Below, one piece after another: positions 35,369 to 45,407 of a stretch of 64,000 bases of DNA (positions within the stretch are counted from its first letter, which is position 1; each line of letters opens with the position of its first letter). The DNA lies in the NCBI GenBank assembly GCA_965208775.1, contig OZ242360.1, forward strand, positions 124,001-188,000, in the 5' to 3' direction. Source of the DNA: JAPOVO01 sp026708165 (GTDB lineage: Bacteria; Chloroflexota; UBA11872; VXNJ01). The notes beneath the pieces are model-generated. The model was given only the letters and a program-made list of their open reading frames with translations. It was not told the origin of the DNA and did not search any database. A program made the translations under genes and the position numbers.

Positions 35369-38161
35369 CTAGCTGCCGAGTACATCCTCATGGACCTCAT
35401 AGGAGATGTTGCCGGTGTCCGAGACTGTGATCCTGAGCACGGGAATGATGGCGGCATCGCGCCACTGGTTCGGCTTGTATTCGTGCCGCAAACGCACGGC
35501 AAGCAAGTAGTCGCCGGGGGCCAGCTCTCCTTCGGACCGTTGCAGCGGCTCCATCACGCCGCCTCCTCTTCGGACCGCCAGGAAAGGCTCGCGGGGGTCG
35601 AACTCATAGGCGAAAGAGCTGACGTCCTGTCCGGGATTCAAATAGCTGTCAAACCACGTTGCGATGGCAGCGCTGCCGTTGCCGAAGACCTGTTTCGGGA
35701 GGTTCCAGGGCGGAGACTGAATTTCGACGATCACCCAGTCCTGACCCGTCCATTGGTCAGGCGCGCGGTCGTCGAAGGTTGCGGTGAACGCGATACGTCC
35801 ATCCGCCTCCGATACCTCCGATACCCGGACGCCAAATGGCAGCGGTTCTGCCCAAGGCGGTGGAGGCCTGATCGGATCGACTGCCTCGTCGAGCGCATAA
35901 ACGGCGGTCTCGTCGTTCCACCAAATCGGCTGGCGCGAGGCGGCGGGAAACATCCAGGGCGAGAATTGAGCCGGGGTGATGATGAGGTCGGGCACCTGGT
36001 CGCCAACCGGCTCAGCCCGCCACGGGGTTAGCAAATGCAGTCTCGTGGGATTTATGAAGCCGAGCAGGCGGGTATGCGACAAAGCGCGAGCCGTGCGGAT
36101 CCAAGTCCTCGCCGTATAGCGGCTGCCGCTCGCCTCGAATTCCCCCGGCAGCAATACCACTGTGGACGCGGGCACGGCTTGTCGCAACGCCTCGTAAGAG
36201 CCGGGCGCGGGCGGCGCATCGAGGCGCAGGAACGCGGGCAACACACGGTACAGGCTCTCGGACTCGTCGCGGATCAAGAGTTCGAACAATCGAGGATTAC
36301 GAAGCCGCTGGACCGCTTCATCCGGCAGGCTGTCGACCCAATCCTCTGAGGCGTGAACGTAGTCGATGCCAAGCCGGCGAGTTGCGGCCGGCTCCAGATA
36401 GCCGAGGACATCCCGATATTCGGGGCCCTCGGCTGCAAGACCATGGACAAGTCCAACAAACCCCGACGCGCTGGGACGGCCCGTGGCGTAGGTCAATTGA
36501 CGTGGGTGGGGCGAGAAGATGCGGGCGTCGACGTCGGTGTTCTTACGGATGTAAGCCGCGATTCGCTTCGACGGGAAGGATTCAAGCACAAACCGCCGGC
36601 TGGAAAGCTCGCCGGAGTCCTCGTGCATCGGCTGCGCATTCGCGACTTGCACGCCATTCCCCAGGGCATGGGCCAAGTTGCGGATTGGGTGGATGGTGGT
36701 CGGCCAGACGATCAGGAGCACGATCGCGGCTCCGGCGGCGTAGCGCAAGGGCGCGTGCCGCAGATCAGGGAGGCGGGTGCTGAGAGCGATCAGGAGCGCA
36801 AACAGGGCGAAGACGCGCGCATGACCTTCAATACGTTGGATGTCCCACGGTCGAGGCTCATAGGTCAGCAGCAGCCAAGCTAACAACAGGATGCCGGTTA
36901 CGGCCAGCAGCGCCTGCACCAGGCGGTCGCGCCAAGCCAGCAGCGCGGCAACCCCGGCAACGACCAGCGGGCCAATGCTCAAGATACCGACGCCGCCCGG
37001 CAGCCGATCAAACGTGCCGAGCAGCCGCCAGCCTTTGAAATACTCGTTGATGCCGAACAAGAAGGTAGACGCCGCGGAGCCGCCCAGGATATGAGAAGAG
37101 AATCCCCCGGCCAATAGCAGGAAGGCGGCAAAGACAAGGCCCGAGGCAGACCTGGCTGCATCGCTCCATCGAGCTGTACCAGCGCGTCTGGTTCGAACCA
37201 GGAAGGTGGCTTCCAGACCAGCCCACACCACGAGCACGATGGGAACGAGCGAAGTCGAAAGAAGGCCCAGGAACCCGACAAGCCCGGCAAGCATCATCAC
37301 CGAAAGCCACGAGCGTCGTCGGGTCGAAGCGGCATGGGTGAGCACGACCAGCGCCAGAGCATACGACAGCGTGAACGCGGGCTTGTGGACGTTTTGCAGT
37401 GCTCCGACCGGCGCGTCGTGGAGCAACTCTGACCAGGGCCAGAAGATGTCCATTAGCGAGGAACGCAGCCCGGCAGCGGGAATCCCAGCCGGGAGAACAA
37501 CCGTGAGAAGGCTGCCCGCCGTGAGCAAAAGAGGAGCAGCTATCAGCGCAATTGGTCCGGAGGCGCGCCGCATCAGCATAGTAACGACGACGAGGAAGAG
37601 GCTAACCCAGGCATAGGCGCCCAGCAGCTCCTCGACGAAGGCCATATCCGGGCCGGACGGCGGGGCGAGCAGCCCCCTCACCAGGTTGGCGCCGTAGTGG
37701 TATGAAGCGGGCATCCCCGGACTCCACGGGAATTCGGGCGGAAACACGCCTGACCGAATTGAAGCGGCCAGTCCAATGTGAACGGGTGCGTCGGATAATC
37801 CGACCAATTGCCGGCTGGCGAGCGCGGCCCAGAAGAGCGCGACTGCCGTCAGACTGAACACCGCCGCCGTGCGGAGTTGCGGTCGAAGCGGATTCGGGGA
37901 GCGCCAGACCAGCACGGCTGCCAGCGCCAGCACGAATACCCAGCCCGCAATCGCTCCCGGCATCCCCGGCAGCACGTACATCGCCAGGTTGACGACGACG
38001 CCCCAGATCGCAAGTCCGACCACCAGCCCCTGCGCCAGCGCGACCCGGCGGTCGGTCTCCCGCAGCGTCACCAGGACAATGACGTAGCCAACGCCGGTGA
38101 GCGCGACGAGCTCGGCCAGCAGGAAGAGCAGGCCGGGGATTACGGATGGATCGCCTGTCAT
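35369..38161 (-). CDS. Large GT-C-like membrane glycosyltransferase (930 aa)
   Basis: A polytopic membrane protein: about a dozen helices to residue 480, then an external C-terminal domain (about 480-930). The first large outer loop contains SDAPVHIG and PWSPGMPASYHYGANL (145-160), comparable to the aromatic/Tyr loop of GT-C enzymes such as the DUF2298 (YYY) group of Chloroflexi and archaea. The C-terminal part ends with a beta-sandwich-like region. Such proteins usually move sugars from polyprenyl-phosphate donors to an external acceptor. Specificity is unknown. It is directly followed by its shortened copy. Confidence 0.75.
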   Translation of the reverse strand: MTGDPSVIPGLLFLLAELVALTGVGYVIVLVTLRETDRRVALAQGLVVGLAIWGVVVNLAMYVLPGMPGAIAGWVFVLALAAVLVWRSPNPLRPQLRTAAVFSLTAVALFWAALASRQLVGLSDAPVHIGLAASIRSGVFPPEFPWSPGMPASYHYGANLVRGLLAPPSGPDMAFVEELLGAYAWVSLFLVVVTMLMRRASGPIALIAAPLLLTAGSLLTVVLPAGIPAAGLRSSLMDIFWPWSELLHDAPVGALQNVHKPAFTLSYALALVVLTHAASTRRRSWLSVMMLAGLVGFLGLLSTSLVPIVLVVWAGLEATFLVRTRRAGTARWSDAARSASGLVFAAFLLLAGGFSSHILGGSAASTFLFGINEYFKGWRLLGTFDRLPGGVGILSIGPLVVAGVAALLAWRDRLVQALLAVTGILLLAWLLLTYEPRPWDIQRIEGHARVFALFALLIALSTRLPDLRHAPLRYAAGAAIVLLIVWPTTIHPIRNLAHALGNGVQVANAQPMHEDSGELSSRRFVLESFPSKRIAAYIRKNTDVDARIFSPHPRQLTYATGRPSASGFVGLVHGLAAEGPEYRDVLGYLEPAATRRLGIDYVHASEDWVDSLPDEAVQRLRNPRLFELLIRDESESLYRVLPAFLRLDAPPAPGSYEALRQAVPASTVVLLPGEFEASGSRYTARTWIRTARALSHTRLLGFINPTRLHLLTPWRAEPVGDQVPDLIITPAQFSPWMFPAASRQPIWWNDETAVYALDEAVDPIRPPPPWAEPLPFGVRVSEVSEADGRIAFTATFDDRAPDQWTGQDWVIVEIQSPPWNLPKQVFGNGSAAIATWFDSYLNPGQDVSSFAYEFDPREPFLAVRRGGGVMEPLQRSEGELAPGDYLLAVRLRHEYKPNQWRDAAIIPVLRITVSDTGNISYEVHEDVLGS

Positions 38162-38414
38162 CGCTACTGCCCTGTCATCGCACGCAATGCCGTGACCGGG
38201 TAGCGATTACAGGCGGAGCCGGGATCAATGTCACCAGAGGTAGTACCGCAACAATGTATGCGAGCGGCGCCCGCCGACGCCACTCGGAGTCGAAGACGGG
38301 TCATACAGCGCGAAGTTTACTTTGCCTTAGTCCACCTCGGCCGCAGGCCACGAGTCCGGCTTGAAGTCCAATCCCGTCTGGCGACTTGACAGTTTTCCCG
38401 GCAAAGCCAGACCG

Positions 38415-39428
38415 CTATGCGTTCCAGCGCTCGCGTGATTCTGGGCTTCGCCGCAGCCGGCCTGCCACGGTTCCCCAAGCATAGATGAGCAACGTCAGCC
38501 AGCACGCGGGCGCGTGGAGGATCCAGGCAGGATCGCCCGACCGCCTGTATCCCGTCCACGAGTCTTTCAACAGCGGAACAATCGTTAGACAGGCGACTAC
38601 AAAACGCAGCAGTCCGCGTTTGTGCGCCGCGCTCCATTGGTCCGACCGCTTGCCGTACCGGCGGAAATACAGATAGTCGCGGATCCGGCGAGTCTGCTTG
38701 GCCGCGAACTGACGCAGCCCGTCCGCGTATAGATGGACTATGCCTATTTTGACCTTTGCGAATTCGAAGCTGCCGCTTCGAGCCAGGCCGTCCGTCACGT
38801 CTACGTCGAAGAAGTAATCGCGGTCTCGCCACTGTCCAAGCGCATCCCTCCGCCAGACCGTTCCGTTTGCGCCAATGGTCGGCATCAGTCCGGCTTCGAG
38901 CTCAACCGTCAAGAAATCACCGCCGTCCACCGTGTTGACCGGCAGCGATGTCCACTTTCCGGTAAGCATATTCAACCGGTCGTAGTTGCCTATGAAATGG
39001 CAAAGCGGATCGTTCACGCCCAGCATCGCGCAATACCGGGTAAAAGCAGGATCGCCGTCTCTCCTGGTGAATTCCCAAGGCTCGGAACCGACCAGGTCGC
39101 GGTTCTCGGCCATCGGCGCGACCATTCTGGCGAGCCAGTCCTGCCGAGGCAGAATGTTGTCGCTATCCACCAGCGCGACGAGATCGCCGGATGCGCGGCG
39201 GAGGGCGGCCGCCTTTCCCGCCTCTCCGGTTTTCAGAGGATTCTCGATGACCTCAGCCCCGTAGCCCAGAGCCAGTTCCGGTGTTCCATCGCTCGACCCT
39301 CCGTCGGCGACAATGATCTCTACACGCTCTCGGGGATAGTTCTGCGTGACGATTGATTCCAAACACGCCGGCAGTGTTTGGGCAGAGTTGAGAGTCGGAA
39401 TCAGCACGCTGACCGTAGGCTGATTCAA
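38415..39428 (-). CDS. Family 2 glycosyltransferase
   Basis: A 337-residue GT-A-fold enzyme. PTVSVLIPTLNSAQTLPACL opens the nucleotide-sugar domain, with VADGGSSDGT at 40-49 and the metal-binding DSD (88-90) in VALVDSDNILPRQDWLA. Hydrophobic segments near the C-terminus suggest membrane attachment. It probably adds a sugar to a lipid-linked glycan. The start is TTG 39428. It lies among membrane glycosyltransferase-like genes on the same strand; the gaps on either side (38162-38414 and 39429-39552) show no gene. Confidence 0.88.
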   Translation of the reverse strand: MNQPTVSVLIPTLNSAQTLPACLESIVTQNYPRERVEIIVADGGSSDGTPELALGYGAEVIENPLKTGEAGKAAALRRASGDLVALVDSDNILPRQDWLARMVAPMAENRDLVGSEPWEFTRRDGDPAFTRYCAMLGVNDPLCHFIGNYDRLNMLTGKWTSLPVNTVDGGDFLTVELEAGLMPTIGANGTVWRRDALGQWRDRDYFFDVDVTDGLARSGSFEFAKVKIGIVHLYADGLRQFAAKQTRRIRDYLYFRRYGKRSDQWSAAHKRGLLRFVVACLTIVPLLKDSWTGYRRSGDPAWILHAPACWLTLLIYAWGTVAGRLRRSPESRERWNA

Positions 39429-39552
39429 GATCGCCGCCCGCCCACTACAAGAAATCGGGGTACGCGAGTAGTCCCATAGTCTCCTGATCGGTGCCTCTAC
39501 GCCCCACTGTGGGTTATCGATCGCTCAACGACTAAATCGTTCATCGACGCCG

Positions 39553-40287
39553 CTAAAAGGTGATTTCAGGCAAACGATACATCAGCGCAAACGCCAGCAT
39601 GGGCGCAGCGAGCGCGGGTATGGCAGCTGCCAAACGGGGTTGGCGCTTCGAGGACTCCGCAAACACGGCGAGGGCCAGGAAAACCAGAAGGCCGGCAACT
39701 ACGCCCGCGCCCAAAGGATCACTCCGCATGAACCTCCACAGGAAGCCCACCGGGCCGACCTCGGACCAAACGCGGATTGCCAGGTCCTGCTCCGGGGGCC
39801 GGTTGCCGTCGTGATCCTTGAAGCGGCCGTCGGGATATTGATCTTGAAGACCTGCGCCTATGTGGACCTCACCAGTTTCCCCTTCCGGCAAGAAGAATTG
39901 AAATTCCAGGATGTCGTCCGATTCGACATTCAGAGGATCGAATTCGACGCGCGTCCACGCGTCTTCAACATCGGGAGGAACCTGCACCAATGCCTCTCGA
40001 ACGAGCGCATCCAATCTCTTCGACCACACTCGTACCGCAATCCGGACAGGGGTCTCAGACCCGGACGTTAGCGGCAGCTCAATTGTTGTGAGCGTGACGG
40101 AGCCCGTGTTGACTGTCTGGCTTACAGGGAGTCCGATAGGCCCCATACGAAACTGCGAAACGTTTGTGGTTTCCAGGTGAGGAACGCTTCGCGACCCCAG
40201 CACAAGCATCCCGACCGCCGCGACAATCGCCGCGATTGCTATCGCCACCGGCAGATGACGCTCAAACCGCGCGCTCCGCAGGCTCAA
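39553..40287 (-). CDS. Membrane-anchored beta-domain protein (244 aa)
   Basis: Unrecognised as a named family. One N-terminal helix (VAIAIAAIVAAVGMLVLG), an external beta-rich domain of about 150 residues, then two C-terminal helices. The layout resembles the N-terminal external module of phosphatase paralogs A-C and the 263-residue protein at 46732-47523. The ATG overlaps the stop of the upstream 699-residue membrane protein as ATGA, so the two are probably partners. Confidence 0.7.
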   Translation of the reverse strand: MSLRSARFERHLPVAIAIAAIVAAVGMLVLGSRSVPHLETTNVSQFRMGPIGLPVSQTVNTGSVTLTTIELPLTSGSETPVRIAVRVWSKRLDALVREALVQVPPDVEDAWTRVEFDPLNVESDDILEFQFFLPEGETGEVHIGAGLQDQYPDGRFKDHDGNRPPEQDLAIRVWSEVGPVGFLWRFMRSDPLGAGVVAGLLVFLALAVFAESSKRQPRLAAAIPALAAPMLAFALMYRLPEITF

Positions 40288-42383
40288 GTTCTAAACCCTC
40301 GAACGACTCGTCCGACAGGAGTGACGGAGAGGATTAGCACGATCAGGACCAATCCCGATATCGCATATCCGATAACGACGTATTTCTGCAATTCATAACT
40401 GACCGTGATGGTGCCGGGCCCTGAAGCGGGTAAGTTCCAGGAGTTGAAGAGAGGGTCGGGCGAACGCTCGAGCGACTTTCCGTCGAGGGTGGCCTTCCAG
40501 TGAGGGGATGCATATTCGCGCAAGATCAGACGGTCCGGCTCTTCGCTGCCCTGCAATTGAATTTCGTATCTGGTCGGAGAAGACCTTCGCCATTCCGGTT
40601 CAGCTCCGCCGATGTCTACCAGAGGCGCGGGTACGCCGATGAGGTCGAAACTCCGGATAAGTAGTCCGCCCGAGCGCTCTCGAAGCCCGGGAAGTGACGC
40701 AATGGTCTCGGCCAGACGTTCGCCCTCCCGGTCGTCGGCAGCCAGTGCAACGGCGCCCACGCCCTCCGCACGCAATATATCTGCGAATCGGGAAGGATCG
40801 GCCAGAGCGTTATCGGCAAGCGAGCGAACCGGAGTCAGGGCGTACACCAACACGCGGGCGCGCATCGATCCCGCCACAGCTCCCCGAACAATTCGAGCCG
40901 AACCCCACGACGTTGTCCGGTTGGGCTGGTTGAATACCAGGACCGCCGCATTGGGGTCTGACATTGGCCTGAACTCATCGGTAAATTCGTAATACTCGCG
41001 GGGGAATTCGGCTGGAATGTAACTCGCGAAATCGGTTTGAAAGAGCGACCGTTCGATTGCCGGTCGCATCCATACGACCATGGCGCCCGCCACCGTCGCG
41101 ACCGCTAGCCCACCCATCCAGCGTTTCAGCGGCCAGTTTCGCTTTGCCGGTAGCTCCATCGCGGTCGGAACCATCCACGCGATGCCCACGGCGTAGCCCA
41201 TGGGCACCAGCGCTCCAATCTTGTCCGGTTCCCGTATCAACCAGCCAACCGGAACCGATCGCACGATCCACTCGTATATCTGACCGCCCCCGGGAAGGCT
41301 GCTCAAACTCATCAACACGACGAAGGCTCCCGTTATCCCGAGGACGAAAACCCACGTCGATCGGCGGCGGCGGTCGAAGATTGTCGCCAGCACCAGCGAG
41401 CCGACGCCGAGCAAGCTGGATACAGACCACCCGACCGCGGCAAAGCCGGATGGCCGAAAGTTGACACCAAAGAAATGGTGTGCCGTCAGCGTGAGGGCAC
41501 TCCACAGGGTTTGGGTTTGGGTGGAGACGATCACCGGAGCCGACTCGTAGGCATAGGGCGGCCCGACCTGCCCGCCCGCAAAGAAGGTCGAGGCGGCGGG
41601 AACCCACACAAACGCCCCTGTGACGATGACCGCCAAGACGTAGACAACTCCGATCTTGAAGATCGTCTTCCGGCTGTTCGACCGCTGCACGAATCGAACG
41701 ACCCACAGAAGACCCACTGCCAAGACGGTAATCGCGAGATAGTGTGGGCTTCCCGCTGATATCAACATCGTGGCAAGGCCAGCCCCAACGGCCGGCGGCC
41801 ACCGGCGGCTGCGAATCGAATATGCCATCAACCCGATAACCAGCGGCAACCCGAGTGCCGAGAGCGCCACGCCGAGCTGCTCCAGGCGGCCCAGGTACCA
41901 CGGATTCGCGACCCAGAACACCGAGCCGAGAGTAAGCCCCAATGATTCGCTCACGGTCAGGCCGCGAGCTCTTCGCGAGGGGCCAAGCAGCAGCCGAAAG
42001 CCAGCCCATGCCGTCACGAATCCAATGAGCGCCCATCCGACCACGACCGACTTCATGATCGCGGAGCTGGATAGTCCACCCAATTGTCCGGCCGCAACAA
42101 AAGGCCCCCACGTGCCGAAGAGCCCTATGGATACCAGAACGCTATGGCGGTTCGGGTCCCAGGCCGGGTAGAAGATCCGCGGCAAGAGGTCCGCGTGCAA
42201 CGCATAGGTGAGATCGCCCTGGAGAATCTCACCAGGTGTGACTATGACCCGCCACCACAGTGCGATTACCACGGCAAGTCCAGCCAGGAAGATTGCGGGG
42301 ACATGTAAACGATCGCCCCTGAGAATTGAGTTGGCCCGCGCCAGACCGCCGGCGCTCCATTCAAGACGGGGTTGCCGCGTCAT
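40284..42383 (-). CDS. YfhO-like GT-C membrane protein (699 aa)
   Basis: A polytopic membrane protein with a first outer loop containing ILQGDLTYALHADLLPRIF, where the Asp corresponds to the conserved acidic residue of GT-C enzymes. The short external C-terminal domain has YASPHWKATLDGKSLERSP, like the Y-x-P-x-W-x-A-x-x-D-G segment of YfhO-type proteins. It probably transfers a sugar from a lipid carrier to a polymer at the cell surface. It is translationally coupled to the downstream 244-residue protein. Confidence 0.75.
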   Translation of the reverse strand: MTRQPRLEWSAGGLARANSILRGDRLHVPAIFLAGLAVVIALWWRVIVTPGEILQGDLTYALHADLLPRIFYPAWDPNRHSVLVSIGLFGTWGPFVAAGQLGGLSSSAIMKSVVVGWALIGFVTAWAGFRLLLGPSRRARGLTVSESLGLTLGSVFWVANPWYLGRLEQLGVALSALGLPLVIGLMAYSIRSRRWPPAVGAGLATMLISAGSPHYLAITVLAVGLLWVVRFVQRSNSRKTIFKIGVVYVLAVIVTGAFVWVPAASTFFAGGQVGPPYAYESAPVIVSTQTQTLWSALTLTAHHFFGVNFRPSGFAAVGWSVSSLLGVGSLVLATIFDRRRRSTWVFVLGITGAFVVLMSLSSLPGGGQIYEWIVRSVPVGWLIREPDKIGALVPMGYAVGIAWMVPTAMELPAKRNWPLKRWMGGLAVATVAGAMVVWMRPAIERSLFQTDFASYIPAEFPREYYEFTDEFRPMSDPNAAVLVFNQPNRTTSWGSARIVRGAVAGSMRARVLVYALTPVRSLADNALADPSRFADILRAEGVGAVALAADDREGERLAETIASLPGLRERSGGLLIRSFDLIGVPAPLVDIGGAEPEWRRSSPTRYEIQLQGSEEPDRLILREYASPHWKATLDGKSLERSPDPLFNSWNLPASGPGTITVSYELQKYVVIGYAISGLVLIVLILSVTPVGRVVRGFRT

Positions 42384-42416
42384 GGAATTGCCCCGGACTC
42401 GCGTAGGGTTTCGCTA

Positions 42417-45185
42417 TTACTCAATGAACGCCGCGGCAAGCGGCCCTTCGAAAAATTCGAATCTAGGACCTCCATCCTGGCTTGCGTGGACTCGCAAAAC
42501 GGGCAGAACTATACGCTCATTCCCATCTAGCGTAAGCCGCATCGCCAGTACGTAGGATCCTGTAATCAGCTCTCTCGTCGAGGACTGCGCGGGGAGGAAT
42601 CCACCGCCTCCGGTCGACCACTGCAAAGTGCCCGTTTCGACGTTCCAATCGTATTCAACTCTGAGATCGTGGGACGATGGGTTCACCTGTCCGCTGTACC
42701 AGTGGACAGGTCGATTCTGCAGTGCAGGCACTGCCCACCGCGTTCCGTCGTCGGCGATTAGCACCCAGTCCTGCCCGGTCCAACCGTCGGGATCGCCAAT
42801 CTCAAATCTCATAGCGAACCGGATGCTCTGCTCGTCCACGCGTGATTCCTCGATATCGACCCAAAGGGCCGCATTTCCCCGTCGCATGGCCCCGTCTTCG
42901 ACATCGCCGACGGCATAGACGGCGTTCCCCTCCCTCGACCAGACAGGTGATCGTAGATGAGCCGGTAATACAGTGGGAGATAGCCGCGAGGGTAGGATCA
43001 AAAAGTCGAGGTCTTCACCGTTATAGGGATTTAGGCCTAAAGTGCTTCGCACGTGCGCCGGATCGCCAAGATCTCCGTATAGCACTGCTCCTTGCAAAGC
43101 CGCGGCCATCGAAAGCCGTTGAAGTGGATGGACGGCCGGCGAGATATAAACCCTGGCCCCTTTCCCCGTAAGGGTGCGCAGCGCGTTGAATGATTCCGGG
43201 ACCGGGCTCGCGGCAAGCTCGGAAAATGGCTCAAGGATTTCGTATAAGGCGCCTTCGTCACCTTGAACAAGCGGCTTGAAATACTCGGGGCTTTGCAGCC
43301 AGTTCCTTGATTGCTCGGATAACCCATCCTCCCATTTTGGGGTTGCATGGACATAATCGACTCCCAGTCTGCTGACCGCTTCCGGGTCGAGATGCTCTAT
43401 CGCGTCAAGGTATTCCGGACCACGAAGCCCTACATACTGCGTAAAGCCAACGTAACCATAGGGCGCTGGCCTTCCCGACGCGACTGAAATCGTCATGGGA
43501 TTCGGAGACAGGATCGAGGCGTTCCCCACTAGATCATCTTTGATATAGGACACTAGTTCCGCCGGAACTCCGGCCAACTCCGCCCGTCCCATGATGCCCG
43601 CACGGATCCTGCGCGTCTCGGCCGTTGGAATGGCAATTTGCGGACCTTCTTTTACGGCGAACCAGAGATTCGCGCCCGAACCGGCGACCGTAGGCCAAAC
43701 CACGATGACGCCAAGCGCCGCGCAGGCAATTCTGTGAGGCCATCGCTTGAGCCGGGCCAAGAAATATCCAATCACCAGGATCGTCGCGATGAGAAGAAGG
43801 TTTCGAAAATGCCCCTGCAGTCGAAGATTGTCGAAACTCGAGAATTCGTATTCGACGAACAGGCCCACTGTCCACATTGCCAGACCGGCCCCGGCAAGAA
43901 GCAAGCCAATCAAACCGGCTCGCCAACCTAGCGCCACTAACGCCACGAGCACCAGCGGACCGATGCCCAGGATCCCCAGACTTCCAGGCAGGCGATCGAT
44001 CGCTAGAAGGTCTGTAACGTTCGGCAAATCCGGCCATACGAACGCCAATCCGGACTCACCGCCCGCGCTGCGAAAGACGGTATCAAACAGCACTCCACCG
44101 TAGACGACCGCCAGCAAAATCGAGAGCGCGATTCCGGCCGTACCGGCTCTCAGGTCGGAAATACGAGTTTCGCGAACGCGAGCGAAGCGGAAGGCCACGA
44201 CCATCGCCCAAATCAGCGCGAAGGCTGCAAATACCGGCTCGTCGAGCAGCATGAGGTAAGCGCCGAGCACGGACGTCGCTACAAGTCCTACGACGGGGCG
44301 TGCGCCACCCGCGACCAGCCGCTCGACCAGCATCAGCAAAAGTGCATACGACATGGAAAATGCTGGATTGAAGATGTTGGGCGGACTCGCCTCCACCGGC
44401 GCCATCCACGGCACTCCGGCCCCAGGAAAGTAGACATCCAGAAGCGAGGCTCGAATGCCTGCCTGAGGCAGTCCGCCGGGCACCGCGGCCAGCAAAGTCC
44501 ACGGCTGATCTCCGACCAGCACCAAAGTCCATGCCCCGGCGCTGAGCATCAGCGGCACGGTCAGGATCAAGGACCACAGCGATCGATTGCGGGCGACCAG
44601 ACTCCCCACTATCAGAAAGAGAGCCGTAACCGAGAAGGCGCCCAGCAGCTCGGTTACGAGAACGTAGCCCAAGCCCGTTCCGGCTTCTAGCGCGCCGATT
44701 ATGAGATCGGGACCATAGTGGTAAAACGCCGGCTCGTTTGGATTCCATGGGAACGCCGGGGGGAAGTTCCCGGCCATCATCGACGCTGTCAGGGGTACGT
44801 GCACGCCGATGTCGGGGACCCACAGTAGTTGACGAGCGCTGAGCGCTATCCAAAACACCGGCAGAAAGATCGCCGCGAATGTCGCGGCAGCGGATCGAGA
44901 GGGTCTCGGCTCGACGCGCTTTTTCCAAATCAACACCACGGTTAGCATGGCGGCGGCAGACCATGCCAGGACCACTCCAATTGCGCCGGGCGCGACGTAG
45001 AACGCGGCGTTTACCAGAAGGCCCCAAAGGGCAAGTCCCGCGATGAGTCCTTGAGCAGCCGCCAGATAGCCCGGCTTCTGTCCCAGAAGCCCGCGCACGA
45101 CGACGTAACCGAATATGGCGATGGCGCCGACCTGTATTGCAAACAACGCGAATCCAGGCAGTAGCCCAACGTCGACTAAAGGCAA
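42417..45185 (-). CDS. Large GT-C-like membrane glycosyltransferase (922 aa)
   Basis: A third, more distant member of the 930/582-residue family. It has about a dozen helices, outer-loop residues PDIGVHVP (124-131) and PWNPNEPAFYHYGPDL (146-161), and a C-terminal external domain containing RLGVDYVHATPKWEDGL. TTG start, with AGGAG six bases upstream. It is 33 bp upstream of the YfhO-like gene on the same strand, so 45185 to 39553 is likely one transcript. Specificity is unknown. Confidence 0.75.
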   Translation of the reverse strand: MPLVDVGLLPGFALFAIQVGAIAIFGYVVVRGLLGQKPGYLAAAQGLIAGLALWGLLVNAAFYVAPGAIGVVLAWSAAAMLTVVLIWKKRVEPRPSRSAAATFAAIFLPVFWIALSARQLLWVPDIGVHVPLTASMMAGNFPPAFPWNPNEPAFYHYGPDLIIGALEAGTGLGYVLVTELLGAFSVTALFLIVGSLVARNRSLWSLILTVPLMLSAGAWTLVLVGDQPWTLLAAVPGGLPQAGIRASLLDVYFPGAGVPWMAPVEASPPNIFNPAFSMSYALLLMLVERLVAGGARPVVGLVATSVLGAYLMLLDEPVFAAFALIWAMVVAFRFARVRETRISDLRAGTAGIALSILLAVVYGGVLFDTVFRSAGGESGLAFVWPDLPNVTDLLAIDRLPGSLGILGIGPLVLVALVALGWRAGLIGLLLAGAGLAMWTVGLFVEYEFSSFDNLRLQGHFRNLLLIATILVIGYFLARLKRWPHRIACAALGVIVVWPTVAGSGANLWFAVKEGPQIAIPTAETRRIRAGIMGRAELAGVPAELVSYIKDDLVGNASILSPNPMTISVASGRPAPYGYVGFTQYVGLRGPEYLDAIEHLDPEAVSRLGVDYVHATPKWEDGLSEQSRNWLQSPEYFKPLVQGDEGALYEILEPFSELAASPVPESFNALRTLTGKGARVYISPAVHPLQRLSMAAALQGAVLYGDLGDPAHVRSTLGLNPYNGEDLDFLILPSRLSPTVLPAHLRSPVWSREGNAVYAVGDVEDGAMRRGNAALWVDIEESRVDEQSIRFAMRFEIGDPDGWTGQDWVLIADDGTRWAVPALQNRPVHWYSGQVNPSSHDLRVEYDWNVETGTLQWSTGGGGFLPAQSSTRELITGSYVLAMRLTLDGNERIVLPVLRVHASQDGGPRFEFFEGPLAAAFIE

Positions 45186-45407
45186 GAACGACTCCTAAGA
45201 TCGTCCAATTCGGTATGCGCACCTGCGGCATATTATTGTGCCGTCGCCATTCCGTAATCGCTTGGAGACGATGCCGGGGCAATAGACTAGTGATTGAGTT
45301 TGACAACGGCGGGCAGAGATGCCGGACTCAGGAAAGGTCGCCCCGAGGATCAAGACTGAAAGAACCCGCAAACACAACCATCACGCCAGCTCCGTGATCG
45401 CGGTCAA